Shown here one piece after another: positions 14,794-22,205 of a stretch of 64,000 bases of DNA (position 1 is the stretch's first letter; every line of letters starts with the position of its first letter). The stretch covers positions 496,001 through 560,000 of the forward strand of contig NZ_JAVRHZ010000001.1 in assembly GCF_031846325.1 (NCBI RefSeq), read 5' to 3'. The DNA is from Patiriisocius_A hiemis. GTDB taxonomy: Bacteria; Bacteroidota; Bacteroidia; Flavobacteriales; Flavobacteriaceae. The notes under the pieces are model-generated. The model made no database searches, had not been told where the DNA came from, and saw only the letters and a program-made list of their open reading frames with translations. The translations under genes and the position numbers were made by a program.

Positions 14794-16812
14794 ATGAAAT
14801 CCTTTTTCTACTTTTTTATAGTATTATTTCTTTTTTCTTCTTGTAAAGAAAATAACGATACAGCGACTTTAGAAAGAACGCCTGTTGTTTTTGACGGGAT
14901 TAACGATTCTATTAAACCAGGAGATAACTTTTTTAACCATGTAAATAAAACATGGATGGATAATGCAGTAATTGCAGATGACCAAGTAGGAGTTGGGTCG
15001 TATCGTTTTTTAAACATTCCACAGCAAAAGCTATTAAAAAACATTCTAGGTGAAGTCTCACAGGAGGAACACCCAAAAGGGAGTGTAGAACAAATGGTTG
15101 GTGATTTTTATGCTTCAGGTATGGATACTACCAGCATTAACAAGCGTGGTATTACTCCTATACAGCCTATTTTAGATAGAATTGATGCTATAGACAATGT
15201 ACCATCTGTATTAGACTTTGTCGCTACACAATTAAAATCTGGCGATTATTCTATGATAGGTCCAAGTATTTCGCCTGATCAAAAAAATAGTACAATTAAT
15301 ATCTTACACTTACATCAAACAGGGCTAGGCTTACCAGACAGAGACTATTACTTTTCTGATGACCCTTCAGTAAAAGAAATACAAGATGCCTACAAGACAT
15401 ATTTGACTACCATTTTTGAGTTAGTTGGTAATAATAATGCAGCAGCACAAGCTGAGACTATATATGAAATTGAAAAACAATTAGCAGAATCTCATAAAAC
15501 TAGAATTGAGCGTCGAGTAGTTTCTGAAAATTACCACAAAATGTCAGTTTCAGACCTAGATGAAGGTCATAAAAACATTGACTGGCAAGTAATGCTAAAT
15601 ACGTTAGGTGCAAAAACAGATTCGATTAATGTACGCCAACCTGCCTATTATGATACATTAGATAGGCTACTTGCTGAAATCCCTTTACAAGATTGGAAAC
15701 TTTACTTACAAGCAAATTCTATTAGTTCACATGATGGTATTTTAAGTAAGCCATTCCAAGATGCTGCTTTTGAGTATTCTAAAGTAGTCTCTGGACAATC
15801 GGTACAACAATCAAGAGCAAAACAAATGGTGCGTCGTGTTGATGGTCAAATTGGCTTTGCACTAGGGCAATTATACGTAAAGCGATACTTTAATGAAGAT
15901 GCCAAGAAACGTGCTTTAGACTTGGTTAACAATTTTCAAAAAACATTAGAAAAACGAATTGAAAACCTAGACTGGATGAGCGATAGTACTAAAGTAAAAG
16001 CCAAAGAAAAACTATTCGCAATTAAAAAGAAGATTGGCTATCCTGATGTATGGAGAACCTATGATGTAGATATAAATAGAAACACTTTTTTTGAAAACGT
16101 AGTTACCTTACGTAAAGATGCTTATGAGTATCAATTAAAACAATTAAATCAACCTCCTAACCGAGATGAGTGGGGTACAACACCCTCAACAGTTACAGCC
16201 TATTACAACCCATCATTAAACGAAATTGTATTTCCAGCTGGAATTTTACAAGCACCTTATTTTGATTTGTATGCAGATGATGCTGTAAACTATGGTGGGA
16301 TAGGAATGGTTATAGGGCACGAATTTACACACGCCTTTGATGACCAAGGTGCACAATATGATAAAGATGGAAATGTAACTAATTGGTGGACTGAAGAAGA
16401 CTACACTAAATTTAAAGCAAAGACACAACAAATTATAGACCAATACGGAACTTTTACGGTGTTAGATAGTATTCATCTTAAAGGCGCCTTAACAGTAGGA
16501 GAAAATACCGCAGATAATGGGGGTATTGCAATTGCGTATGATGCTTTTAAGTTAACCGAACAAGGGCAAGACACCACTAAGATTGGTGGTTACACTCCAG
16601 ACCAACGTTTCTTTTTATCTATTGCCCGTATATGGCGCGTAAAGATGCGTGAAGCCTTTTTACGTAATTATGTAGCTACAGACCCACATTCGCCACCTAT
16701 GTGGCGTGTAAATGGCCCATTAATGAATTTTACGCCATTTTATGATGCTTTTGATGTACAAGAAGGTGAACAAAACTTTAGATCCAAAGAAGAGCGTATT
16801 AAGATATGGTAA
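14794..16812 (+). CDS. M13-family (neprilysin/PepO-like) zinc metallopeptidase lipoprotein
   Basis: This 672-residue protein has a lipobox FSSC (Cys17) and the full M13 layout. The N-terminal domain begins GINDSIKPGDNFFNHVNKTW. The catalytic zinc motif HEFTH is at residues 509-513 within GHEFTHAFDDQGAQYD, and the third ligand lies in ENTAD at 570-574. Length agrees with the family (about 670-700). It should cleave short peptides at the cell surface or in the periplasm. It stands alone downstream of the regulator, with its own -7 element at 14766. Confidence 0.95.
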   Translation: MKSFFYFFIVLFLFSSCKENNDTATLERTPVVFDGINDSIKPGDNFFNHVNKTWMDNAVIADDQVGVGSYRFLNIPQQKLLKNILGEVSQEEHPKGSVEQMVGDFYASGMDTTSINKRGITPIQPILDRIDAIDNVPSVLDFVATQLKSGDYSMIGPSISPDQKNSTINILHLHQTGLGLPDRDYYFSDDPSVKEIQDAYKTYLTTIFELVGNNNAAAQAETIYEIEKQLAESHKTRIERRVVSENYHKMSVSDLDEGHKNIDWQVMLNTLGAKTDSINVRQPAYYDTLDRLLAEIPLQDWKLYLQANSISSHDGILSKPFQDAAFEYSKVVSGQSVQQSRAKQMVRRVDGQIGFALGQLYVKRYFNEDAKKRALDLVNNFQKTLEKRIENLDWMSDSTKVKAKEKLFAIKKKIGYPDVWRTYDVDINRNTFFENVVTLRKDAYEYQLKQLNQPPNRDEWGTTPSTVTAYYNPSLNEIVFPAGILQAPYFDLYADDAVNYGGIGMVIGHEFTHAFDDQGAQYDKDGNVTNWWTEEDYTKFKAKTQQIIDQYGTFTVLDSIHLKGALTVGENTADNGGIAIAYDAFKLTEQGQDTTKIGGYTPDQRFFLSIARIWRVKMREAFLRNYVATDPHSPPMWRVNGPLMNFTPFYDAFDVQEGEQNFRSKEERIKIW

Positions 16813-16834
16813 TTACCAAGCTCTAATGTAAAAA

Positions 16835-17407
16835 TCAATTAGTACAAATATCTTTTTGTACTTCTATTTTGTTGAGAGCATCCCAAATAGGGTTATTAAA
16901 GTCTTTGGGAGAAAACCTTAAGTTAATAATAGATTTTCCTATTTCTTTACAATACGTTTGGGTAGCAACTACAGATACAGTTATTACTTTTCCTGTATGA
17001 AATCCATCAAAAAATTTCATGCGAAATACTGTATTTTCTTTTGTTATATTCTGAATTATGACTTGAGGCGAAGGAAACTCTTGTGCCCAATGATTTGGCT
17101 TCATTAACCCATCAAAATAACCAGCTAGGTTAGCAACTATAACTTCGGTTGTAATACTTTGTTTTGCATCTACCTTCCATGACATTATTAATGACCAAAA
17201 ATCATCACTCTTTGGATTTGACCATTCAGGTGCAAAACGTAATTCTTCATAGCCAGTAAGGTGTACTTTAGGAGCCCAACTAATAGGGAAGGGGATAATC
17301 TCTTTTCCCCAGGAACTGTCTGCTACTACGATAGCTTTTTGCTGAATGTCTTGTCCATGTACAATGGTATTACATAGTAGTAATAAAAATAGGATATATC
17401 TTTTCAT
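16835..17407 (-). CDS. Exported protein of unknown function, paralogue of 12618-13205
   Basis: This 190-residue protein has a signal peptide (MKRYILFLLLLCNTIVHGQ) and the same ordered motifs as the product of 12618-13205, including GYEEL, EWSNPKSDDFWS, GYFDGLM and RFSPKDFNNPIWDAL. No function is recognised. It is monocistronic, with its 5' end facing the lipoprotein gene at 17548. The shared intergenic region contains three TGT(A/C)AA repeats at exact 11-bp spacing, like those in front of yceI, so both paralogues appear to sit under the same kind of control. Confidence 0.75.
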   Translation of the reverse strand: MKRYILFLLLLCNTIVHGQDIQQKAIVVADSSWGKEIIPFPISWAPKVHLTGYEELRFAPEWSNPKSDDFWSLIMSWKVDAKQSITTEVIVANLAGYFDGLMKPNHWAQEFPSPQVIIQNITKENTVFRMKFFDGFHTGKVITVSVVATQTYCKEIGKSIINLRFSPKDFNNPIWDALNKIEVQKDICTN

Positions 17408-17452
17408 AGCAACTAATTTTCAGTAAAACTAACAGATTGTAGCATTCATAAA

Positions 17453-17480
17453 TGTAAAACTGATGTAAAAAAAGTGTCAA
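17453..17480. promoter_or_regulatory. Second 11-bp-phased TGT(A/C)AA repeat array
   Basis: TGTAAA at 17453, TGTAAA at 17464 and TGTCAA at 17475 are spaced exactly 11 bp. The last two form TGTAAAAAAAGTGTCAA, identical at 16 of 17 positions to 13823-13839. It lies between the divergent genes at 16835-17407 and 17548-18054, 73 bp before the latter start, and is proposed as a second target of the winged-helix regulator encoded at 13883. Confidence 0.55.
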
Positions 17481-17547
17481 GAATTTTACTTGATGACAAA
17501 TTGAAAATTATTCGATGTCTAGGTATAAACTTCTAAACAAATATATT

Positions 17548-18054
17548 ATGAAAAGGTTTCAATTTTTATTTTTCACTTTGTTTTCAGCACTAATACTTAG
17601 CGGATGTGGTGGTACAGATGACAGCGAAGATGATGATCAAGGGCAATTGCCTATGGTTTTTAACGTAGATCCATTGTTATATAAGCAATATGACATAGAC
17701 ATTAGCCCTGATTACAGCAATGTGCAAGTCTATGCTTGGGCTGTATTTACACCGCAACCTACAGCTAGCAAATACACACTTACTTATACCTGTGAAACAG
17801 CGCCTCATTTAAGTTTTGAAATTACATGGCAAAATGGTGAGCCAATTCCAGACCCAGGAGCACCACCTTCAGGTTGGATTCCAGGGTATGAACTAGGAGT
17901 TATTGGCGGTCAATATCATATTGTAATCTTAGGAAGCGGTTGTCAAGGAGCAAATGGTGGTAGTTGTACAGTTAATGGAGAAACTCCTAACAAATTAGAA
18001 AGTAATCTTAGAGCAATTGAAGGAACTGTTGAAGTTAGAATTGATTTTGAATAG
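17548..18054 (+). CDS. Small lipoprotein of unknown function
   Basis: I place the start at the ATG at 17548, giving 168 residues. An upstream in-frame ATG at 17515 would put charged residues before the signal peptide. The signal ends in the lipobox LILSGC (Cys20), followed by an acidic linker GGTDDSEDDDQG. The mature part contains several Cys (CETAP, GSGCQ, GSCTV) and short Pro-rich loops. I recognise no family. It is divergent from the exported paralogue gene and carries the phased-repeat array in its promoter region; a terminator follows at 18084. Confidence 0.7.
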   Translation: MKRFQFLFFTLFSALILSGCGGTDDSEDDDQGQLPMVFNVDPLLYKQYDIDISPDYSNVQVYAWAVFTPQPTASKYTLTYTCETAPHLSFEITWQNGEPIPDPGAPPSGWIPGYELGVIGGQYHIVILGSGCQGANGGSCTVNGETPNKLESNLRAIEGTVEVRIDFE

Positions 18055-18083
18055 CTAAAAACAACTTACTAATCAAGAAAAGG

Positions 18084-18107
18084 CCACTCATATCGAGTGG
18101 TTTTTTT
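18084..18107 (+). terminator. Intrinsic terminator after the 17548 lipoprotein gene
   Basis: CCACTC (18084-18089) and GAGTGG (18095-18100) form a 6-bp stem with a 5-nt loop followed by seven T. It lies between convergent genes. Confidence 0.8.
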
Positions 18108-18110
18108 GTT

Positions 18111-18977
18111 TTAATTATACCACCAAACCACACATCTACTTATTTTGTTGCCTTGTTCCATACGTAATACTTCATAATTTGCTTTAGACTTTACAAGCTG
18201 TTTCTCAACATTGGGTAGGGAAGAGGCTTTGGCTACCAAACTACTAAAAAAACGAACTTGCGATTTAAAGCGAGTACTTTCTTTAATTAATCGTTTTATA
18301 AATAGTGTTTCGCCGCCATTGCACCATAATTCATTGGCTTGACCTTCAAAATTTGATGTTCGGTCTTTTTTTTGATTCTGAAGATTTAAATTGGTCTGCT
18401 TTCTTAGTGTTCCTTTTAAAGCTTCTTCTTTAGAACCATGAAAAGGTGGGTTACATACTGTTATGTCAAATTGCTCCTTGGCCTTAATAATTCCTTTAAA
18501 CAAAAAGCTTTTGTTTTCTTGATGTCGTATCTCTATTTTTTCTTGTAATGAAAGAGTAGTAGATATATTTTGCTTGGCTATGTTTACTGCATCATAATCA
18601 CTTTCTGCTCCCACCATAGTCCAATTAAAATGTTGCGCACCTAATATGCAGTAAATAGTATTTGCGCCAGCACCAATATCGAGAACTTTTAAAGGAGATG
18701 TACCCGTTTTTTCTTTATAAAAATCTTGTAGATGTAAAAGGTAGTCTAGCCTCCCGGGAATAGGAGGGATTAAATAGCCTTTAGGAATTATATAGTCTAT
18801 AAGTTTATAATCTGCGAGCAATATAGCTTTATTAAGTGCATATACAGCTGCTGAATCTCCAAATTGTATGGTAAGTTCTCCAGAAAGATTGGTAGTTACA
18901 AATTTACCCAATTTTGGATATGCAGAAACAAGTTGTTTAAAGTCGTATAGTTTTTGGTAAGGGTTGTTTGGGTGCAT
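18111..18977 (-). CDS. rlmF: 23S rRNA (adenine1618-N6)-methyltransferase RlmF
   Basis: This 288-residue protein starts MHPNNPYQKLYDF, the typical RlmF (YbiN) opening, then has YIIPKGYLIPPIPGRLDYL, the SAM motif DIGAGANTIY at about 100-109, and the catalytic NPPF at 176-179 expected of an adenine-N6 methyltransferase. The conserved SNFEGQANELWCNGGE segment follows. It should methylate A1618 of 23S rRNA. It lies 23 bp downstream of the HxlR regulator gene on the same strand, possibly by read-through. Confidence 0.93.
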   Translation of the reverse strand: MHPNNPYQKLYDFKQLVSAYPKLGKFVTTNLSGELTIQFGDSAAVYALNKAILLADYKLIDYIIPKGYLIPPIPGRLDYLLHLQDFYKEKTGTSPLKVLDIGAGANTIYCILGAQHFNWTMVGAESDYDAVNIAKQNISTTLSLQEKIEIRHQENKSFLFKGIIKAKEQFDITVCNPPFHGSKEEALKGTLRKQTNLNLQNQKKDRTSNFEGQANELWCNGGETLFIKRLIKESTRFKSQVRFFSSLVAKASSLPNVEKQLVKSKANYEVLRMEQGNKISRCVVWWYN

Positions 18978-19000
18978 CGTACGTGTAAAAGTAGTTAAAT

Positions 19001-19348
19001 CTATACTACAACTCCTTGTTTTTCCTTAATAGCGAAATCTCCCCAATCTGCAATAGATTGTACAACTGGTATTAATGTTTTACCAAAATCAGTTAATGAA
19101 TATTCTACTTTTAGAGGGGGTTTAGACGTGTACACTTTTCTTTTTACAATACCATCTTCTTCCAAGGTCTTTAGCTGTAAGCTAAGTGTACGTTCAGTAA
19201 CAGTTGGCATTTCTTTTCTTAACTCATTGTAACGTAGAGTGCCACCAACCATTAAGTGATATAAAATTACAGTTTTCCATTTTCCACCAATTAAACCCAT
19301 AGTTAAACTAGCACAACATGGATATTCTTTTCCTTTAAATTTATACAT
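19001..19348 (-). CDS. HxlR-family winged-helix transcriptional regulator
   Basis: This 115-residue protein has the HxlR signature: CC near the N terminus (Cys11, Cys12), LIGGKWKTVILYHL, LRYNELRKEMPTVTERTLSLQLKTLEEDGIV, and VEYSLTDFGKTLIPV. HxlR regulators often sense thiol stress, electrophiles or quinones and control a divergent reductase. Here the divergent gene is a nitroreductase at 19592. Two near-identical 17-bp palindromes in the intergenic region are likely binding sites. Confidence 0.93.
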   Translation of the reverse strand: MYKFKGKEYPCCASLTMGLIGGKWKTVILYHLMVGGTLRYNELRKEMPTVTERTLSLQLKTLEEDGIVKRKVYTSKPPLKVEYSLTDFGKTLIPVVQSIADWGDFAIKEKQGVVV

Positions 19349-19377
19349 AAAGCTACTTTTATGGTTACCTCAGGATA

Positions 19378-19407
19378 CAAAGGTATGGTACTATACTAAA
19401 TTATACA
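19378..19407 (-). promoter_or_regulatory. Promoter of the HxlR gene
   Basis: On the minus strand TTG (19405-19407) and TACCTTTG (19378-19385) are separated by exactly 19 bp, matching the Bacteroidota TTG/TAnnTTTG promoter form. The palindrome at 19408-19424 abuts the -33 element. Confidence 0.6.
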
Positions 19408-19424
19408 ACTATACTTTTTATAGT
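19408..19424. promoter_or_regulatory. Palindromic operator 1 (HxlR/nitroreductase region)
   Basis: ACTATACTTTTTATAGT is an inverted repeat (ACTAT-N7-ATAGT). A second copy differing at one base lies at 19546-19562. This copy adjoins the -33 element of the HxlR gene, consistent with autoregulation. Confidence 0.6.
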
Positions 19425-19512
19425 AAATTTAACACTTCTATTAAAGTATTGATATACTTAGTGTTATCACAATATTAATCGTTAAAATACATACTATCCT
19501 TTTTGACCGTTA

Positions 19513-19543
19513 TTGCCTGCATTAAACACTATACATACTTTTG
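19513..19543 (+). promoter_or_regulatory. Probable nitroreductase promoter
   Basis: TTG (19513-19515) and TACTTTTG (19536-19543) are separated by 20 bp, a good Bacteroidota promoter. A second TACTTTTG lies at 19550-19557 inside the palindrome. Confidence 0.5.
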
Positions 19544-19545
19544 TC

Positions 19546-19562
19546 ACTATACTTTTGATAGT
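19546..19562. promoter_or_regulatory. Palindromic operator 2 (HxlR/nitroreductase region)
   Basis: ACTATACTTTTGATAGT matches operator 1 at 16 of 17 bases and sits just downstream of the nitroreductase -7 element, where a bound dimer would block transcription. Confidence 0.6.
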
Positions 19563-19591
19563 TAAAACTAATAACATAAAAATCAATAAAA

Positions 19592-20251
19592 ATGAGTTTA
19601 AAAGAAACATTAAATTGGAGATACACCACAAAAGAATTTACTCCATCAAAAAAAATAGCTAAAGAGGATATGGATCAGGTTAAAAGCTTGTTACGTATGA
19701 GTCCGTCGAGTGTAAATCTTCAACCTTGGCATTTTATTATTGCAGAAACTAAAGAAGGAAAAGAACGTATAGCAAAGGGGGCACAAGGCTTTTTCCATTT
19801 TAATGAACCTAAAATAACTAATGCTTCAGCAGTTGTTCTTTTTTGTGTAAAAACTGATGCAGATGATGACTATTACATGCACATAGCGAATACAGAAGAT
19901 AAAGACGGAAGGTTCCCAAATGAAGATATAAAGAACGGATTTTTAGGTGCTGTTAAAACATTTGCCGGTATTCATAAATACGATTTAAAAGATCTACAAC
20001 ATTGGATGGAAAAGCAAGTGTATCTTAACATAGGAAGTTTTTTATTAGGTGTTGCTAGTTTGGGTATTGATGCTACACCTATGGAAGGTATTGATGTAAA
20101 GGCATTAGATGAAGAGTTTGGATTAAGAGAAAAAGGTTTTACCGCTTTGGTTGCTGTTTCAATAGGCTATAGAGCAGAATCAGATTTTAATTCAACTGAA
20201 AAAACACCAAAATCTAGATTAGCAGAAAGCGAAATTTTTACTGAAATATAA
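19592..20251 (+). CDS. nfsB: NfsB-like oxygen-insensitive NAD(P)H nitroreductase
   Basis: This 219-residue protein matches the NfsB/dihydropteridine-reductase type of FMN nitroreductase in length and motifs: NWRYTTKEF at the N terminus (FMN phosphate contact), RMSPSSVNLQPWHF, a mid-region WMEKQVYLNIGSFLLGVASLGIDATPMEG, and a C-terminal SIGYRAESDFN. It should use NAD(P)H to reduce nitroaromatics or quinones. It is divergent from an HxlR regulator, a common pairing for stress-inducible reductases, and is followed after 23 bp by a cupin gene likely in the same operon. Confidence 0.85.
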   Translation: MSLKETLNWRYTTKEFTPSKKIAKEDMDQVKSLLRMSPSSVNLQPWHFIIAETKEGKERIAKGAQGFFHFNEPKITNASAVVLFCVKTDADDDYYMHIANTEDKDGRFPNEDIKNGFLGAVKTFAGIHKYDLKDLQHWMEKQVYLNIGSFLLGVASLGIDATPMEGIDVKALDEEFGLREKGFTALVAVSIGYRAESDFNSTEKTPKSRLAESEIFTEI

Positions 20252-20274
20252 ACACATATTTAAAGATTAAAGTG

Positions 20275-21105
20275 ATGAAAAAAAATATAATAGCTCTATT
20301 GTTATTGGTAGCAGTTGGAGCAAATGCCCAAACACCAACAACAGATAATACTAGTTCTAAAAACGAAGTAGTCACGGCAGATAACGTAGAATGGGGTTGG
20401 CTTAATCCATTGCGCGGTGATAAAAGTCCAGCTGCGGGAAAACTTTGGGGCGACCGAACTGATACTTTAGCATCTGGATTTTTGGTGAAATTCAACAAAG
20501 GATTTTCATCGCCAGCACATATACATAACGTAACGTATCGTGGTGTGGTGATTAAAGGGTTACTACATAATGATGATGAAAACGCAGCAGGGCAATGGTT
20601 GCCAGCAGGTTCTTTTTGGGTACAGCCAGCGGGAGAAGCACATATTACAGCAGCTTCTGGTGAAGAAAATTTAGCATATATCGAAATTCAAGAAGGGCCC
20701 TATTTGGTAAAACCAACAGACAAGGCATTTGATAATGGTGAGCGCCCTGTTAATGTAGACGAATCTAACTTGGTTTGGCTAAATGCTAATGATATAACTT
20801 GGGTAACTAACAAAAGTAAAGTAGAAACCGCCTTTTTATGGGGAACACATAAAGATAATCAACTACGTGGGTCGCTTATAAAATTACCAACCAATTTTGA
20901 AGGTGAAATTAAAAATCTAAGTACCAGTTTTAGAGCAGTTGTTATATCTGGTAGTTTGATTCATCAGTTTTATAACGAAGATGAAAAAAACTCATTAGAA
21001 CCAGGATCGTATTTTGGAGCTAAAGAAAATACAACGTCACGCATTTCAACAGATAAAGAAACACTTATTTATATAAGAAGTAATGGTGATTTTATAATCA
21101 ATTAA
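20275..21105 (+). CDS. DUF4437-type double-cupin exported protein
   Basis: I take the ATG at 20275 as the start (276 residues); a GTG lies 3 bp upstream. A signal peptide ends VGANAQ. Two cupin-like halves follow: the first has a histidine cluster (SPAHIHNVTYRGVVIKG, GEAHI) that could bind a metal, while the second (STSFRAVVISGSLIHQFY) has fewer potential ligands. The family is of unknown function. It lies 23 bp after the nitroreductase gene, so it may be induced under the same HxlR control. Confidence 0.75.
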   Translation: MKKNIIALLLLVAVGANAQTPTTDNTSSKNEVVTADNVEWGWLNPLRGDKSPAAGKLWGDRTDTLASGFLVKFNKGFSSPAHIHNVTYRGVVIKGLLHNDDENAAGQWLPAGSFWVQPAGEAHITAASGEENLAYIEIQEGPYLVKPTDKAFDNGERPVNVDESNLVWLNANDITWVTNKSKVETAFLWGTHKDNQLRGSLIKLPTNFEGEIKNLSTSFRAVVISGSLIHQFYNEDEKNSLEPGSYFGAKENTTSRISTDKETLIYIRSNGDFIIN

Positions 21106-21228
21106 GCCTTTAAGAATAGATTATTTCTTGATGATTGTACAGAATATTCAAGTTATTGAGAAGCTATATTTGATATAGTATCATTATAGCTAAAGTTGGA
21201 TTATGGATTGGCGTAAATTACTTTTTAC

Positions 21229-21271
21229 ATAATTACAGATATAAGTCTATAGACGTTATATCTGTAATTAT
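21229..21271. repeat. Perfect 16-bp inverted repeat between convergent genes
   Basis: ATAATTACAGATATAA (21229-21244) and TTATATCTGTAATTAT (21256-21271) are perfect reverse complements around an 11-nt centre that contains the smaller palindrome GTCTATAGAC. There is no T-tract. Its position between convergent genes suits a bidirectional terminator or attenuator; a protein-binding site is the alternative. Confidence 0.6.
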
Positions 21272-21350
21272 ATAAAATACTGCGTATACAGTAATTTGCT
21301 ATGAATGTACTATAATTTATATTATGTAAAATAAAATATTTTAAAACAAA

Positions 21351-22112
21351 TTATAACAACTCCTCTAGTTCTCCTTGTAATCGTACTAACTCTCCTTTAA
21401 TTACTTCTAGTAAACCGCTATAACTTTCTAAATAAAAAGATTTCATATGTACCACTCGGTTTCTATAATCTGAGGATTCAAAATAACTATATTCTTCTAG
21501 TGTAAACTTTTCTCCATTTAAAAATTTCTCATACCAACTAAAGTTATCTTTTATATAATTAATATTATTTAATAATTCCTGTAAAACAGGTTGCTCAGTT
21601 AATTTTAAGTTTTTATCACCTTGTTTATATACCTGTTCTATATCAAGAAGCTTTAAGGACAACGAATCATTTGTTATGGTTGCTTTATCTATAGATGTTG
21701 AAATAACAGGATTAAAGGGTAAAAAATCAACCGAGTATGTTACTAAATAAGGCGCTTGAGAACGTCTGTATTTCTTTTGTTTTTCGGTAAGTGTATCAAT
21801 ATTAGCTAGATATAGATTGTATAGTTTTAAATCTTCATTTAAAGACATGGTTAACATATCTATTTCAGCAATATCGTCTTTAATTTTTTTATGTACTTGT
21901 TCTGCAATATCCTGTACTTGGAGTTTTGTTTTTCGGGCTTCGTTTAGGTTATTAATACTAACAGCTATCAATATCCCTATTACCACTAATATAATTTCGC
22001 CAATGGCGTATAATAGGTAGTTTCCAAGTCTTTTTTTGGTTACCGATTTCTTACGGCTTTTCGAAAATAGTTTCACAGTTCTAAGATACTTTATTTTTCC
22101 ATATTTCCACAT
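21351..22112 (-). CDS. DUF6090-family membrane protein
   Basis: This 253-residue protein has the signature of the flavobacterial DUF6090 family: a basic N terminus and then GNYLLYAIGEIILVVIGILIAVSINNLNE, one transmembrane helix with a charged and Asn-rich boundary (about residues 31-55). A long helical, probably periplasmic, region follows. Function is unknown. These genes are usually multi-copy in marine Flavobacteriaceae. It is monocistronic here and convergent with the cupin gene across the 16-bp inverted repeat. Confidence 0.85.
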   Translation of the reverse strand: MWKYGKIKYLRTVKLFSKSRKKSVTKKRLGNYLLYAIGEIILVVIGILIAVSINNLNEARKTKLQVQDIAEQVHKKIKDDIAEIDMLTMSLNEDLKLYNLYLANIDTLTEKQKKYRRSQAPYLVTYSVDFLPFNPVISTSIDKATITNDSLSLKLLDIEQVYKQGDKNLKLTEQPVLQELLNNINYIKDNFSWYEKFLNGEKFTLEEYSYFESSDYRNRVVHMKSFYLESYSGLLEVIKGELVRLQGELEELL

Positions 22113-22205
22113 TTTATAAATCTTGTATTGACTAATAAAAGCGTATAATTTTTAAGCATACCAAATATCAAGTATCTTTATAAAAACAGAAAAACACAAC
22201 CAACC

